Assembly: GCA_002390705.1 (NCBI GenBank)
Contig: DGQA01000031.1
Location: forward strand, 24,309 to 88,308
DNA: 64,000 bases
From: Actinobacteria bacterium UBA4426
GTDB lineage: Bacteria > Actinomycetota > Actinomycetes > S36-B12
Reading direction: 5' to 3'
Shown here: in pieces, positions 1 to 8,881 of the stretch
How positions within the stretch are numbered: the first letter of the stretch is position 1
Layout of the letters: each line of letters starts with the position of its first letter
Position numbers and translations under genes: made by a program
Notes under the pieces: model-generated
What the model was told of the DNA's origin: nothing
Seen by the model: only the letters and a program-made list of their open reading frames with translations
The model's database searches: none

Positions 1-2138
1 AGAGTCGATACCGACTTGGCGGTACTTAACGCGATGGTGTGACTATCTTCGGCCTTTTTGACCACTTCCTGCGCTTGCGTGAGTTCAGCCTTCACTTTGT
101 CGAATTTTGCAGAGAATTCGTGACTATTAATGTGCAGGACCTCAGGGGAAAGTGTCTTGGCCATCGAATCAAATTCGTGTTGCGCATCGAGCCATCCACT
201 CAACCGAGTGTTACTAGTTTCAAGCTTAATGAGAGTGTCCGAAGGATTTTCGTCGACACCTATCAACTTCGCTAGATCTGATTCTTTTTGTTTGACCTCA
301 GCATCGAATTCAAACAATTGTGTGCGCGAAATCTCAAGCTCTTGCTCTACTAGCACTCGTGCATCAGCACTAGTCTTATATTCGAGATCTAGTTGTATGA
401 GTTTTGCTTGTAAACGTTCGCTTTGTTCCAATAGATTCCGCTTGAGCGTTATCTCTGCTTCTAATTGGGCCAGAACTGTCGCTACGTCTTTGGGTGAACT
501 ACCTGACACTTTTCCGTTCAACGTGGCCAGCTCTATTTTTGCTTGTGATACCTCAGAATTTCGCGCCTCTACCTTCATTTTCTGATCGTTTCGCAGTGTC
601 CTAGCGGTTTTTAACCCATTTTCCAACGACTCTAATACACGATCGGTAATGAGTTCTATCCCCACTTCGCCGCTTGCAGGTCGCGGGTGATGAAGGGAAC
701 CACACACTGCACAAGGCTCTCCGTTTGCCAATTCACTAGCCAGTACTGCGACTCGATGCTCAAGTTGTGTGCGCTGCGCTTGAGAGAGTGCGAGTTCTGA
801 TCGGGCTACTTCGTACTCGCACTTCTGTAGTTCCAATTGGTACTGTGTGAGTTCTTCACCCAATTGCAAATGATAGGCCTCTGCTTTTTCCAACTGAGTG
901 AGTAGTTGGGAAATTTTTTTCTGAATTTCTACTTGCTCTTCCAATTCACTTATCTGCATTGCAGCACCAGTTGATACTGAAATTTCTTCTTTCATTTCAA
1001 TAGCTAATCGCGGGTAATCCGCAATAGAGTCGGTGAGTTTCGTGCGGTGCATTTCTTTTTCGTTTAATTCCGCGACCAACTTCTCCCGCCGAGATGTGCG
1101 CTTCGTCACCGCGATTTGCCAATCAACCAACGGCTTTAACTGACCAATGAGCTCGTGGTTTGCGACAATTAACCCAGGAACTTTATCTAGTGAGAGTTCC
1201 CGCTCATCCGACCCTAATTTGTCTCGAGTTTCCTTGACCAGTCCCTCGAGTTGAATTAATTTCCCGAGTTTTTCCTGGATATCAATGAGATCATTAAATT
1301 GGATGTGAAGGGGCTCAGCGAATAACCTCGCTTCTTCCTTATGTGATTCAGCATTTTGTGCCGTTAGTTCAAAATGGTTATTCACTTCTTGGGTGATAGT
1401 AATTGCATCACTCGGGTGTGAATCAACGAGTTCATCAACTCGCTCATGTAAGTCGCTTGGGTCAGAGTCACTCAACATTCCTTGAATCTGGACGGCGATA
1501 TCCCTGATTGCTGAGTGAGCACTCTCGATCGCGAACTCTGCTTGTTTCCCACGTTGGTCCAGCTCGCTCTGCAATTGTGCATAAAAGTTGTCTCCCAGTA
1601 AATCTCGTAATGCCTTCAGTCGATCGCTTGGATTCATGCGTAACAACGCAGCGAATTCACCTTGGGCCAAGACAACGAGTTGCCGAAACTGCTGGGCATT
1701 TAAGTGCAGTAGATCTGTGAGGTAGCTGCCAATCTCTGTGGCGTGGGTGAGTGCAAAATCTTGCTCCCCAGTGGAATCAAATCTGATTAATGACTGGGTC
1801 GCTGCGCGTTTGGTCTCGCCAGTTCCGTCTTCTCTGACAAATAAGTATGGAATCCCACGAATAATCTTGTGCCTAATTCCATTAACCGAGAAATCGAGCA
1901 CTATCTGTGAACGTTCAGGTCCTTCGCTGTAATCACTGCGTATTCGGTCTTTTGCCGACTCCTGCCCGCTTAAAGTGCTGAATAATGCGTAGGTGATCGA
2001 GTCAATGATCGTGGTCTTGCCGGTCGCGGTGGGTCCGTCAATTAGGAACAGGCCTGCAGAACTGAGCTCATCAAAATTGACCACCTGCTTGTCACGAAAC
2101 GGGCCGATCCCAGTAATTTCAAGTGCATGAATCCTCAC
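1..2138 (-). CDS. sbcC: Exonuclease SbcC (Rad50-like ATPase), partial
   Basis: Large subunit of the SbcCD nuclease, a Rad50-like ATPase that opens DNA ends and hairpins for SbcD to cut. The frame runs open from a GTG at 2138 off the left edge, so the C-terminal lobe is missing (about 712 codons seen). The N-terminus matches SbcC (IHALEITGIGPF), followed by a Walker A GPTATGKT at residues 35-42, where the family usually has GPTGAGKS. Long stretches rich in Glu, Gln and Leu read as coiled coil on both sides of a zinc hook CAVC (C476, C479; DNA 702-713). Its GTG overlaps the sbcD stop by 4 bp (GTGA), so the two subunits are translationally coupled. Confidence 0.93.
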   Translation of the reverse strand, partial: MRIHALEITGIGPFRDKQVVNFDELSSAGLFLIDGPTATGKTTIIDSITYALFSTLSGQESAKDRIRSDYSEGPERSQIVLDFSVNGIRHKIIRGIPYLFVREDGTGETKRAATQSLIRFDSTGEQDFALTHATEIGSYLTDLLHLNAQQFRQLVVLAQGEFAALLRMNPSDRLKALRDLLGDNFYAQLQSELDQRGKQAEFAIESAHSAIRDIAVQIQGMLSDSDPSDLHERVDELVDSHPSDAITITQEVNNHFELTAQNAESHKEEARLFAEPLHIQFNDLIDIQEKLGKLIQLEGLVKETRDKLGSDERELSLDKVPGLIVANHELIGQLKPLVDWQIAVTKRTSRREKLVAELNEKEMHRTKLTDSIADYPRLAIEMKEEISVSTGAAMQISELEEQVEIQKKISQLLTQLEKAEAYHLQLGEELTQYQLELQKCEYEVARSELALSQAQRTQLEHRVAVLASELANGEPCAVCGSLHHPRPASGEVGIELITDRVLESLENGLKTARTLRNDQKMKVEARNSEVSQAKIELATLNGKVSGSSPKDVATVLAQLEAEITLKRNLLEQSERLQAKLIQLDLEYKTSADARVLVEQELEISRTQLFEFDAEVKQKESDLAKLIGVDENPSDTLIKLETSNTRLSGWLDAQHEFDSMAKTLSPEVLHINSHEFSAKFDKVKAELTQAQEVVKKAEDSHTIALSTAKSVST

Positions 2139-3298
2139 GGTGCAGCACCATTTAAATTGACGTGTTCAATCGCTTCTTGCACCAATGATCGCTGAGGATC
2201 AGAAATGTGACCACTGGTCACGTGACCGACAAATCCAGCCGTTATGTCAATGGCGGGCGTGTTTTGCGGGTCCAAGCGCTCGTGAATTGACCGGGCACCC
2301 AATCCACCTTGTGGATGAAACTCAATCTGCTTGAGGTGTGGGAATCTGTGTATGAGACGCTCCCAGCTCCGTTCTTGACGGACCGGGTCAATCACAATCG
2401 CGCGAACCCACGAGCCTTCGGCCCCACCAAAAATCGAGTCGGTAAGCAAGGCGTCAAGTTCTCCTGTGATGGTCACCAATGGCCCCGGAACTGGGGTCAC
2501 AATGTTTTCATAGGAGATAGGCCCCGATTGCGAGATCTGAACTAATGTAACGCTTTTTTGGTGATTCTCTTCAGAATATGAATACGGTAAAGGCGAACCT
2601 GAGTACTTCACAATTGTTGCGGAATCTTCCGGGCTTGAGATCACCTGGGCACCGTGAAGGTGTCCCATTGCGGTGTAGTCAACCCCGGTAAAAATACTCG
2701 ATGGTGCATCGCCGATTCCACCAATTTCAAGGGAACGTTCCGACTCGCTCCCACTCCCGCCCGTAATGAAGGCGTGAGAAACAACCATGCTGCGCACGTC
2801 ACCCCGTAGCACTAAATCAGATCTCACCGTCGCCATTGCGGCCGTGAGCACTCCAGTATGCGTGCGCTCAGATCCCAATTCGGTAAATACAACCTCGGGT
2901 TGCAAGTACGGGATTCCGTAGACAACCAACTCCACACCGTCGCGTCCGGTGATTTCTAACGGTGTTCCAATTTCGGAAATCGTAGAGCGAATGTGCACCC
3001 CGTTTGCGGACATGAGACCACTGCCGAACCCCAGTCGCACTGCCGAATCATGATTGCCTGGAGTAATAAACACTAGACAGACAGAACTCAGGCCAATGAG
3101 AGCACGATCGAAGAGTTGAACTGACTCAGCCGGTGGAACTGCCCGGTCGTAGATGTCTCCAGCAATGACAACCAACTCAACTTTTTGTTCGGCCACGTAG
3201 GCCACAAGCCAGTCGATAAAAGTTTCCTGGTGAGTGTGCATGCTTTCGGAGAGAAAAGTGCGCCCTAGGTGCCAGTCGGAAGTGTGTAGAATTTTCAC
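2135..3298 (-). CDS. sbcD: Exonuclease SbcD (Mre11-like nuclease)
   Basis: Mn-dependent metallophosphoesterase subunit of SbcCD. The start is the GTG at 3298, giving 387 residues beginning VKILHTSDWHLGRTF, the canonical SbcD N-terminus; the frame stays open further upstream but that part lies inside dnaB. Metal-binding motifs are visible: DWH near residues 8-10, GDIYDR, GNHDS and a later GHLH. The C-terminal part is the less conserved capping domain. It lies 22 bp downstream of dnaB on the same strand and overlaps sbcC by 4 bp, forming a dnaB-sbcD-sbcC run. Confident by motifs and by its partner. Confidence 0.93.
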   Translation of the reverse strand: MKILHTSDWHLGRTFLSESMHTHQETFIDWLVAYVAEQKVELVVIAGDIYDRAVPPAESVQLFDRALIGLSSVCLVFITPGNHDSAVRLGFGSGLMSANGVHIRSTISEIGTPLEITGRDGVELVVYGIPYLQPEVVFTELGSERTHTGVLTAAMATVRSDLVLRGDVRSMVVSHAFITGGSGSESERSLEIGGIGDAPSSIFTGVDYTAMGHLHGAQVISSPEDSATIVKYSGSPLPYSYSEENHQKSVTLVQISQSGPISYENIVTPVPGPLVTITGELDALLTDSIFGGAEGSWVRAIVIDPVRQERSWERLIHRFPHLKQIEFHPQGGLGARSIHERLDPQNTPAIDITAGFVGHVTSGHISDPQRSLVQEAIEHVNLNGAAP

Positions 3299-3320
3299 GG
3301 TGCTCCCAACAAACCGACGA

Positions 3321-4703
3321 CTAAATAGAGTCGCGGGCCATGTCAACAAAGCGCGAATAGTGGCCTTGAAAGGCCACCGTGACAGTCGCCGTCGGGCCAT
3401 TGCGGTGCTTTGCAACGATAAAGTCGGCTTCCCCTGCCCGAGGTGACTCACGGTCGTAGGCGTCCTCGCGGTGAAGTAGCACCACCATATCTGCATCCTG
3501 CTCCAGCGATCCCGACTCGCGTAGGTCAGAAAGCATTGGCCGTTTGTCTTGACGTTGTTCCGGTCCACGGTTGAGCTGACTGATGGCAATCACGGGGACT
3601 TCAAGTTCCTTTGCCAGCAGTTTTAAGGATCTGGAGAACTCGGAAACCTCCTGCTGGCGGTTCTCAACGCGCTTCCCGCTTGTCATGAGTTGTAGGTAGT
3701 CAACAACAACGAGTTGCAAGTTATGGCGTTGCTTCAACCGACGACACTTTGCCCGAATTTCCATGAGGTTCATGTTGGGTGAGTCGTCAATGAAAAACGG
3801 TGCTTCGCTGACCGTACCCATCTTATTGGCAAGTTTCGCCCAGTCGGCTTCACTCATCTGACCCGAACGCATGTGATGTAACGCGACCTGGGCTTCTGCA
3901 GATAGCAGACGCATCACGATTTCGTTGCGACTCATTTCAAGTGAAAAAATAACGCTCGTTAATCCATGCTTAATGGAGGCGCTCCGACAAATATCAAGAC
4001 CGAGCGTTGATTTACCCAGTGCGGGGCGCGCTGCAACAATAACGAGTTGCCCGGCATGTAGTCCGTTTGTGAGCGTGTCCAACTCAGCAAACCCGGTTGG
4101 TACACCAACCATTTCACCATCGCGATTAGAGATCGCTTCAATCTCACTCAAGGTTCCCTGCATGATGTCACTTAAAGGTGCGTAGTCCTCGCTTGACCGG
4201 CGCTCCGTTACTTCGTAGACCTCGGCTTGGGCGCGGTCAACTGCGTCGTCCACTTCACCTTGACCGCTGTAACCGAGATGCACAATCCGTGTTCCCGCAG
4301 TAACGAGTCTGCGTAAAATTGCTTGCTCCCGAACAATGCGCCCGTAGTAATTCGCGTTGGCAGCCGTGGGAACCATGGAAACTAAAGTGTGTAAATAGGA
4401 GGGTCCGCCGATCCGAGTAATTTCGCCCGACTTGGTCAACTCTGAAGCCACTGTCACGGCGTCAGCCGGCTCGCCTCGACCGTAAAGATCTAAAATTGTG
4501 TCGTAGATTGTGGAGTGTGACGGCCGATAAAAGTCGTCGGCGCGGATTGATTCAACTACGTCCGCGATTGCGTCTTTACTCAACAGCATCGCACCCAGCA
4601 CCGACTGCTCGGCGGCTTCATCATTGGGGGGTGTGCGATCCGGTGCGGCAGAATAGGCAGAGTCCCGGGGTTCTTCGGGGATATGTAGCTCGGAGACGCT
4701 CAA
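3321..4703 (-). CDS. dnaB: Replicative DNA helicase DnaB
   Basis: Hexameric 5'-3' helicase of the replisome. The protein has 460 residues: an N-terminal DnaB domain (about 25-130), a linker, and a RecA-like C-terminal domain with Walker A ARPALGKS (225-232), Walker B LVVVDYLQLM and the DnaB motif RGPEQRQDKRP. No intein is present, unlike several mycobacterial DnaB proteins. The start is a TTG at 4703 preceded by an AAAGGG-like SD; no better ATG is available. It reads toward sbcD. The upstream gap (4704-4979) carries DnaA-box-like inverted sequences. Here dnaB is separated from rplI by about 3.4 kb of other genes, whereas it follows rplI closely in mycobacteria. Confidence 0.96.
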   Translation of the reverse strand: MSVSELHIPEEPRDSAYSAAPDRTPPNDEAAEQSVLGAMLLSKDAIADVVESIRADDFYRPSHSTIYDTILDLYGRGEPADAVTVASELTKSGEITRIGGPSYLHTLVSMVPTAANANYYGRIVREQAILRRLVTAGTRIVHLGYSGQGEVDDAVDRAQAEVYEVTERRSSEDYAPLSDIMQGTLSEIEAISNRDGEMVGVPTGFAELDTLTNGLHAGQLVIVAARPALGKSTLGLDICRSASIKHGLTSVIFSLEMSRNEIVMRLLSAEAQVALHHMRSGQMSEADWAKLANKMGTVSEAPFFIDDSPNMNLMEIRAKCRRLKQRHNLQLVVVDYLQLMTSGKRVENRQQEVSEFSRSLKLLAKELEVPVIAISQLNRGPEQRQDKRPMLSDLRESGSLEQDADMVVLLHREDAYDRESPRAGEADFIVAKHRNGPTATVTVAFQGHYSRFVDMARDSI

Positions 4704-4935
4704 TTCTGCCCTTTCTGAATGTGAGTGCTCGGTGGTCTCTGGAAAATCTTCGACTACCCGCAGTTAACACCCAAGGGCTGACGTTAGAGACCGCGAATCG
4801 CCGTGTCCATTCACCCTGTGGGTCGTGATGTGCGCTACCTGTGCACTAAGGGACCATACTGGTGGATTGTCCCGGGATATCCTGTGGAAAAGATGAGTAT
4901 TTTGGATGTTTTCTGGCTTTTCACCCACAAGATGG

Positions 4936-4955
4936 TGTCCACACCCTGTGGACAA
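4936..4955. promoter_or_regulatory. Inverted DnaA-box-like pair between dnaB and the phosphatase gene
   Basis: TGTCCACA at 4936-4943 and its exact reverse complement TGTGGACA at 4947-4954 are separated by CCC. The right copy extends to TGTGGACAA, the reverse of TTGTCCACA, a DnaA box form used in high-GC actinobacteria. The pair lies in the 276-bp gap between divergently read dnaB and the tyrosine phosphatase gene, just upstream of the latter's GTG. DnaA binding is inferred. It could instead be a short hairpin in a leader RNA. Confidence 0.45.
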
Positions 4956-4979
4956 AAACTTTATTACTAGGCTTCGCGG

Positions 4980-5501
4980 GTGCCTAATCTAGGGAGTTCG
5001 CAGCAATTGCGCGTGACCGCCGTGTGCCTGGGCAATATTTGCCGATCACCAATTGCTGAAGCTGTACTTCGTGACCGGATCCAAGCGGCCGGACTCAGCG
5101 AAAAAGTAGTTGTTGACTCAGCCGGCACCGGTGATTGGCATCTTGGCCACGAGGCAGATCCCAGGACCCATGCCATCCTTTCCCAAAACGGTTACGTGTT
5201 AACCCACTCGGCCCGACAGATTACTTCGAGTTGGATGGCTGAAATCGACATTATTTTGGTCATGGATTCCAGTAATTACCTCAATGTTGAAGCCTTAATG
5301 CGTGACAGCGGGTTCGAACCTGAGCTGTACATGATCCGTAGCTTTGACCCAGATCTTGCCCACTATGACAATCTGAGCCCGGAGCTGGACGTGCCCGACC
5401 CCTATTACGATCGGGACAATGGGTTTGCTCTGGTACTGAAAATGATCGAACGGGCAGCCGACGAATTTGTCGCCGGGCTACCCGCTCGCTTGAATCAATA
5501 A
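4980..5501 (+). CDS. Low-molecular-weight protein-tyrosine phosphatase
   Basis: Cytosolic phosphatase of the LMW-PTP fold that dephosphorylates protein phosphotyrosine; its substrates here are unknown. The P-loop CLGNICRS gives the C-x5-R signature (C16, R22), and the general-acid motif DPYY follows near residue 140. The 173-residue length fits the family. The start is a GTG at 4980; it has no strong SD but reaches the conserved first strand (VTAVCLGNICRS). The gene is divergent from dnaB and convergent with the next membrane-protein gene, ending 3 bp before that gene's stop. It appears to be monocistronic. Confidence 0.92.
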   Translation: MPNLGSSQQLRVTAVCLGNICRSPIAEAVLRDRIQAAGLSEKVVVDSAGTGDWHLGHEADPRTHAILSQNGYVLTHSARQITSSWMAEIDIILVMDSSNYLNVEALMRDSGFEPELYMIRSFDPDLAHYDNLSPELDVPDPYYDRDNGFALVLKMIERAADEFVAGLPARLNQ

Positions 5502-5504
5502 GTA

Positions 5505-6224
5505 TTAATCCGGGTGAACCACTTCCGGGTCACCCGATAAACGACGGTACGCCAGCGCATCTGCCAGGTAAGTAAATGCCGCAACAAATACGTTGACCAA
5601 CAGCACCAAAATAAATGCAATACCGGAAACCATGCTCGTCAACACATTAAAGTCATTGGCTCCCCCAATAAGGATCGATTGGCTTACTGAGGCAACTACG
5701 GTAAGTGAGACCGTTGCACCGATTAGTACGATTTTGAACCCGATGAAGCGCCAGAATGAAGTAGTAATCAATTCCCAGCTCATGGCGAGAGCCGCAAAAC
5801 CGGTCATGCCTGAGTTTCCAATAAGTGCATAAGGAAATAGTGAAAACATAAAAGCTAAAATTAGCCCTGGGATAATAAAAGCGACCAAACCGACAACAAC
5901 AATGCCGGTATAGACGAGACCTGCTACGAGAAACCACCAATACCGATCTGAGCGCAACAGCACTCCCACAGATGGTTTGGCTCCTTCTGAGGCGTTATAG
6001 GCGTTGCGTAAGAGTCCAAGGAATGTGTAGAAGAAGCCAAGGATCCCGAGGAAGATTACAATTGCACCCAGGGCTGGAACAGCGACTGCGGCAAGCGCCC
6101 CCACAATAATGATCGCGACGGGAATAGCAATCGCGACAAAAATCACCAGCAGCCAATGCCAATATTGACGCTTGGTCAAACTCCATGCCTCATCAAGTAC
6201 GGCAGCGATATCAAATCCGGACAT
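5505..6224 (-). CDS. Multi-pass membrane protein of unknown function
   Basis: 239 residues if started at the ATG at 6224, which has a clear GAAAGGA SD. The frame stays open further upstream to 6308 without comparable support. After a short cytosolic N-terminus (MSGFDIAAVLDEAWSLTKRQ) there are about six hydrophobic segments rich in Val, Ile, Ala and Gly, with charged loops, ending in a short tail (RRLSGDPEVVHPD). I recognise no catalytic motif. The pattern resembles broad families annotated as DUF975-like or glycerophosphodiester phosphodiesterase membrane domains, but I cannot assign it. It stands alone between convergent genes on the left and a GNAT gene on the right. Confidence 0.8.
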   Translation of the reverse strand: MSGFDIAAVLDEAWSLTKRQYWHWLLVIFVAIAIPVAIIIVGALAAVAVPALGAIVIFLGILGFFYTFLGLLRNAYNASEGAKPSVGVLLRSDRYWWFLVAGLVYTGIVVVGLVAFIIPGLILAFMFSLFPYALIGNSGMTGFAALAMSWELITTSFWRFIGFKIVLIGATVSLTVVASVSQSILIGGANDFNVLTSMVSGIAFILVLLVNVFVAAFTYLADALAYRRLSGDPEVVHPD

Positions 6225-6385
6225 GTTTTTCCTTTCAGTTCCCATGATTACGCGAGATTTTTTGGTGTGACCAGGCGGCGAAATCTGGTGACAAATTGAC
6301 CTTAGCATCTTTAAATCACCGGTATGTCGACTTTAAATGTGGGAAATGGACATGAATCAGGCCCAATTTCCAAGGACCGAACTAT

Positions 6386-7399
6386 TTACCGATCGGGCCT
6401 TAAGTCTGCAATTACGTATTCCAGTAGTTCACGACCATGATCAGATGCGGTCACAATGTCAGCACTGTGCAGGTCGACCCCGTTAAAGGCCTGCAGGCGT
6501 AAAACGTCTCCGTGTCGGAGTTGGTTGGGAAATATTCCAGCAAAAGAAAAGGAAAAATCACTTACTTGATTATTCAGAACAATCTCGGTGTGAGGTAGGT
6601 CAAGTGGTACATCAAGGTACACCGCATCACGCCGTTTATTTGTCATCAGAGTTACTCGTGCGCTCTCTATCGCCTCGGTAAAATCCTTCCCGGGTTCAGT
6701 GACATGAATTATTGCCGAATTATGATCCACTTTTTCTTCGATACTAAAAATGGTTTCATTAGGAACAGTGACATTGGTGGGTACCTGCGCGATCACGGCA
6801 TGTAAACCGGATACTTCGAGAATTTTTTGTACCATTTCATAATATTTCTTCGGCACATACATATTTCTTAAATCACCATGGTTCAGTTTCAAATAGAACA
6901 AAACCACTGATTGCCGGTGTCCCTCCAGATTAACTGCGGCATTGTTATGAACTGTGTCCGGGATCCAGCCAAGGAGAATTCCGGTTTCATGTGCACCTAG
7001 CTTGATGTTTGCTTTTTGGCTATACGGGTGGGCTGCCGTTGCTTCACTAAAAATACCCAAGTACCCGGCTTCGGTTGCCCATTGTGAGCCGAATCGTTTG
7101 AGTCTCTCAAAAAGGTGGTGTCCGCGAGCCGCGTCTCGCACAACCGCAATACCTGCATGTATAACCCGCTCCACGCCCTCTTCCACCATAAGCGCCATAT
7201 GGCCAAGAATAGTTCCGTCATTTAATTGACCGATTGTGCTGCGTAAAGTGTTGTTACGTATTCTTTCAGCTATTTTCTCGGCGTCATAAACCCAGTCAGC
7301 GTCATACGACTCCCCATACGACTCTTTGATCAACTCAACGAGGACCTCGGATTCATGTGGTTCAAGAAATCGGATTATGACATCTGAATCTTCGACCAT
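6386..7399 (-). CDS. GNAT-family N-acetyltransferase with extra C-terminal domain
   Basis: The N-terminal 150 residues read as a GNAT fold: an IIRFLEPHES opening strand, a central strand ending HAGIAVVRDAARGHHLFERL (acetyl-CoA loop-like) and a later AHPYSQKANIKLGAHETG segment typical of GNATs. The remaining 180 or so residues form a second domain I do not recognise; they contain a further alpha/beta pattern ending in FNGVDLHSADIVTASDHGRELL. The ATG at 7399 is chosen because the alternative GTG at 7426 would lie only 8 nt past the terminator hairpin of the upstream gene. The substrate is unknown. It is transcribed alone. Confidence 0.75.
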   Translation of the reverse strand: MVEDSDVIIRFLEPHESEVLVELIKESYGESYDADWVYDAEKIAERIRNNTLRSTIGQLNDGTILGHMALMVEEGVERVIHAGIAVVRDAARGHHLFERLKRFGSQWATEAGYLGIFSEATAAHPYSQKANIKLGAHETGILLGWIPDTVHNNAAVNLEGHRQSVVLFYLKLNHGDLRNMYVPKKYYEMVQKILEVSGLHAVIAQVPTNVTVPNETIFSIEEKVDHNSAIIHVTEPGKDFTEAIESARVTLMTNKRRDAVYLDVPLDLPHTEIVLNNQVSDFSFSFAGIFPNQLRHGDVLRLQAFNGVDLHSADIVTASDHGRELLEYVIADLRPDR

Positions 7400-7433
7400 G
7401 ACACCAGTATTGCTAAGACGCAGCACAACATTT

Positions 7434-7466
7434 AAAAGGGGCCGCCCACTGGGAGCGACCCCTTTT
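7434..7466 (-). terminator. Rho-independent-type terminator after the DUF805 gene (copy 1 of an identical pair)
   Basis: A 33-bp inverted repeat: AAAAGGGG pairs with CCCCTTTT, and inside it a GC-rich stem with one bulge closes a 4-nt loop. Read on the minus strand it ends in TTTT, just downstream of the DUF805 stop codon. The identical 33 bases recur at 8056-8088. Confidence 0.75.
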
Positions 7467-7500
7467 ACAACGAACTATGAGAAAGAATTACTTAACAGGA

Positions 7501-7863
7501 CTAGTTGACGGCGGTAGTGGTGGGTGGACCAAATCGATTGTCACCTTCCGTGCCTGGTGTTGCCCAGAAAACAATCAGCACGATCGAGCCGATTAGAGGA
7601 ATAAGCGCAATGAGTATCCACCACGCGCTGCGATCAACATCATGTAAGCGCCGAAAATATAGACCGAGCATCGGCAATACAAAGCTTGCCCAAACAAGGA
7701 CGGATATGATGATGGGGAGACCGGTGAGGTCCACAATGAAATTGACAATGAAGATAACCACCGCATAGAACAGAAAGAACCACCAAAATTCTGATCGACT
7801 AGCGCGGCCATTGAATTTGGCGTAGTTCGAGTAACCTGATTTTATCGCTTCCATATATGACAT
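7501..7863 (-). CDS. DUF805 family membrane protein
   Basis: A small integral membrane protein of about 120 residues with the DUF805 hallmarks: FNGRASRSEFWWF near the N-terminus, LHDVDRSAWW between the third and fourth hydrophobic segments, and the C-terminal NRFGP. The start is the ATG at 7863, 8 nt downstream of GGAGG; an upstream frame extension and a closer ATG at 7854 are less well placed. The function of the family is unknown. It is followed directly by a terminator (7434-7466) and preceded by about 250 bp without genes, so it is probably monocistronic. Confidence 0.88.
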   Translation of the reverse strand: MSYMEAIKSGYSNYAKFNGRASRSEFWWFFLFYAVVIFIVNFIVDLTGLPIIISVLVWASFVLPMLGLYFRRLHDVDRSAWWILIALIPLIGSIVLIVFWATPGTEGDNRFGPPTTTAVN

Positions 7864-8055
7864 GAGCATTCCTCCACTTACATAGTCGGTGTCCGGCACT
7901 GGCGGCTTTTACAACACTTTCCTCATCACTCTACACACCAAATTACCCCAAAGCGCGCACATTTCAGCACACTCACGCGTATTAAAGGCCACAGCCCGAT
8001 TCGTGAGCGAGCACCTTGGACCGCTGTGGCGGGCGGGTTCAGATTAGTGAAATGT

Positions 8056-8088
8056 AAAAGGGGCCGCCCACTGGGAGCGACCCCTTTT
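8056..8088 (-). terminator. Terminator after rplI (copy 2 of an identical pair)
   Basis: The same 33-bp stem-loop with AAAAGGGG/CCCCTTTT ends as at 7434-7466, base for base. It lies 28 bp past the rplI stop codon on the minus strand and closes the rpsF-ssb-rpsR-rplI operon. The rest of the gap 7864-8115 shows no gene or other clear signal. Confidence 0.75.
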
Positions 8089-8115
8089 CACACCAACGAT
8101 AAGGAAAACTAATTG

Positions 8116-8562
8116 TTAGTCAGCTGAAACGACAAACTGCACATTGGCGCTTACACCCGGGTGCACGTCGACTGTTGCATGGTGATTTCCCACCGTCTTA
8201 ATCGCGCCGGCTAAATGCACCTTGCGCTTATCAATTGAAATATCGCCAGCAGCCTTCACCGCTGAGGCGATGTCTGCTGTCGTAATTGAACCGAAGAGTT
8301 TTCCGGTCGCACCAGCTTTGGCGGGGACGACAATCACCATTGATTCAAGTGATTGCTTGATTTCATTGGCATGATCACGGTCACGGACCTCGCGTACCTT
8401 ACGGGCACGCTTAATTTGGGTCACCTGCTTCTCGCCACCACGGGTCCAGGAGATTGCGAAACCGCGTGGGAGTAAGAAGTTGCGTCCATAACCATCTTTG
8501 ACTTCGACGATGTCTCCTGCAGCACCAAGACCGCTGACTTCCTGCGTAAGGATGAGTTTCAT
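8116..8562 (-). CDS. rplI: 50S ribosomal protein bL9
   Basis: A large-subunit protein that binds 23S rRNA near the L1 stalk. At 148 residues it is full length: the N-terminal rRNA-binding domain (MKLILTQEVSGLGAAGDIVEVKDGYGRNFLLPRG) is joined by a long charged helix to a C-terminal domain beginning about residue 80. It is the last gene of the rpsF-ssb-rpsR-rplI operon, 18 bp after rpsR, with an AGGAG-like SD, and is followed by a strong terminator. Confidence 0.97.
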   Translation of the reverse strand: MKLILTQEVSGLGAAGDIVEVKDGYGRNFLLPRGFAISWTRGGEKQVTQIKRARKVREVRDRDHANEIKQSLESMVIVVPAKAGATGKLFGSITTADIASAVKAAGDISIDKRKVHLAGAIKTVGNHHATVDVHPGVSANVQFVVSAD

Positions 8563-8580
8563 ATTAATGCTCCTTCTTTT

Positions 8581-8841
8581 TTACCGCGTTGCCGCTGAGT
8601 AGGGAAGAAGTGCCATTTCACGGGCATTCTTCACAGCCATGGCAACATCGCGCTGATGCTGGGTGCAGTTACCGGTAACCCGGCGGGCACGAATCTTGCC
8701 TCGATCGGAAACAAATTTACGAAGTAGGTTGACGTCTTTATAGTCCAGACCCTTCACTTCTTTTTTGCAGAAGGCGCAAGCTTTGGCCTTCACCATCTTG
8801 TTCTTATCTAATACTTGTTGGCGCTTGTTATCGCGTGCCAT
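8581..8841 (-). CDS. rpsR: 30S ribosomal protein bS18, zinc-binding (C+) form
   Basis: A small-subunit protein that pairs with bS6 on the 30S platform. Its 86 residues contain the conserved core [24 protein letters not shown]. Cysteines C22, C25 and C59 with H62 form a likely zinc site, which makes it the C+ type; actinobacteria often hold a C- paralogue elsewhere for zinc starvation. An AAGGAG SD precedes the ATG. It sits between ssb and rplI, the usual order. Confidence 0.97.
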   Translation of the reverse strand: MARDNKRQQVLDKNKMVKAKACAFCKKEVKGLDYKDVNLLRKFVSDRGKIRARRVTGNCTQHQRDVAMAVKNAREMALLPYSAATR

Positions 8842-8881
8842 TTAATAACTCCTTGAATTTATGAGGGAAAATTTTATGTGT

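Noticed and set aside
3299..3589. An N-terminal extension of SbcD by 97 codons
   Set aside because: It lies inside dnaB in another frame. The GTG at 3298 begins the canonical VKILHTSDWHLG start.
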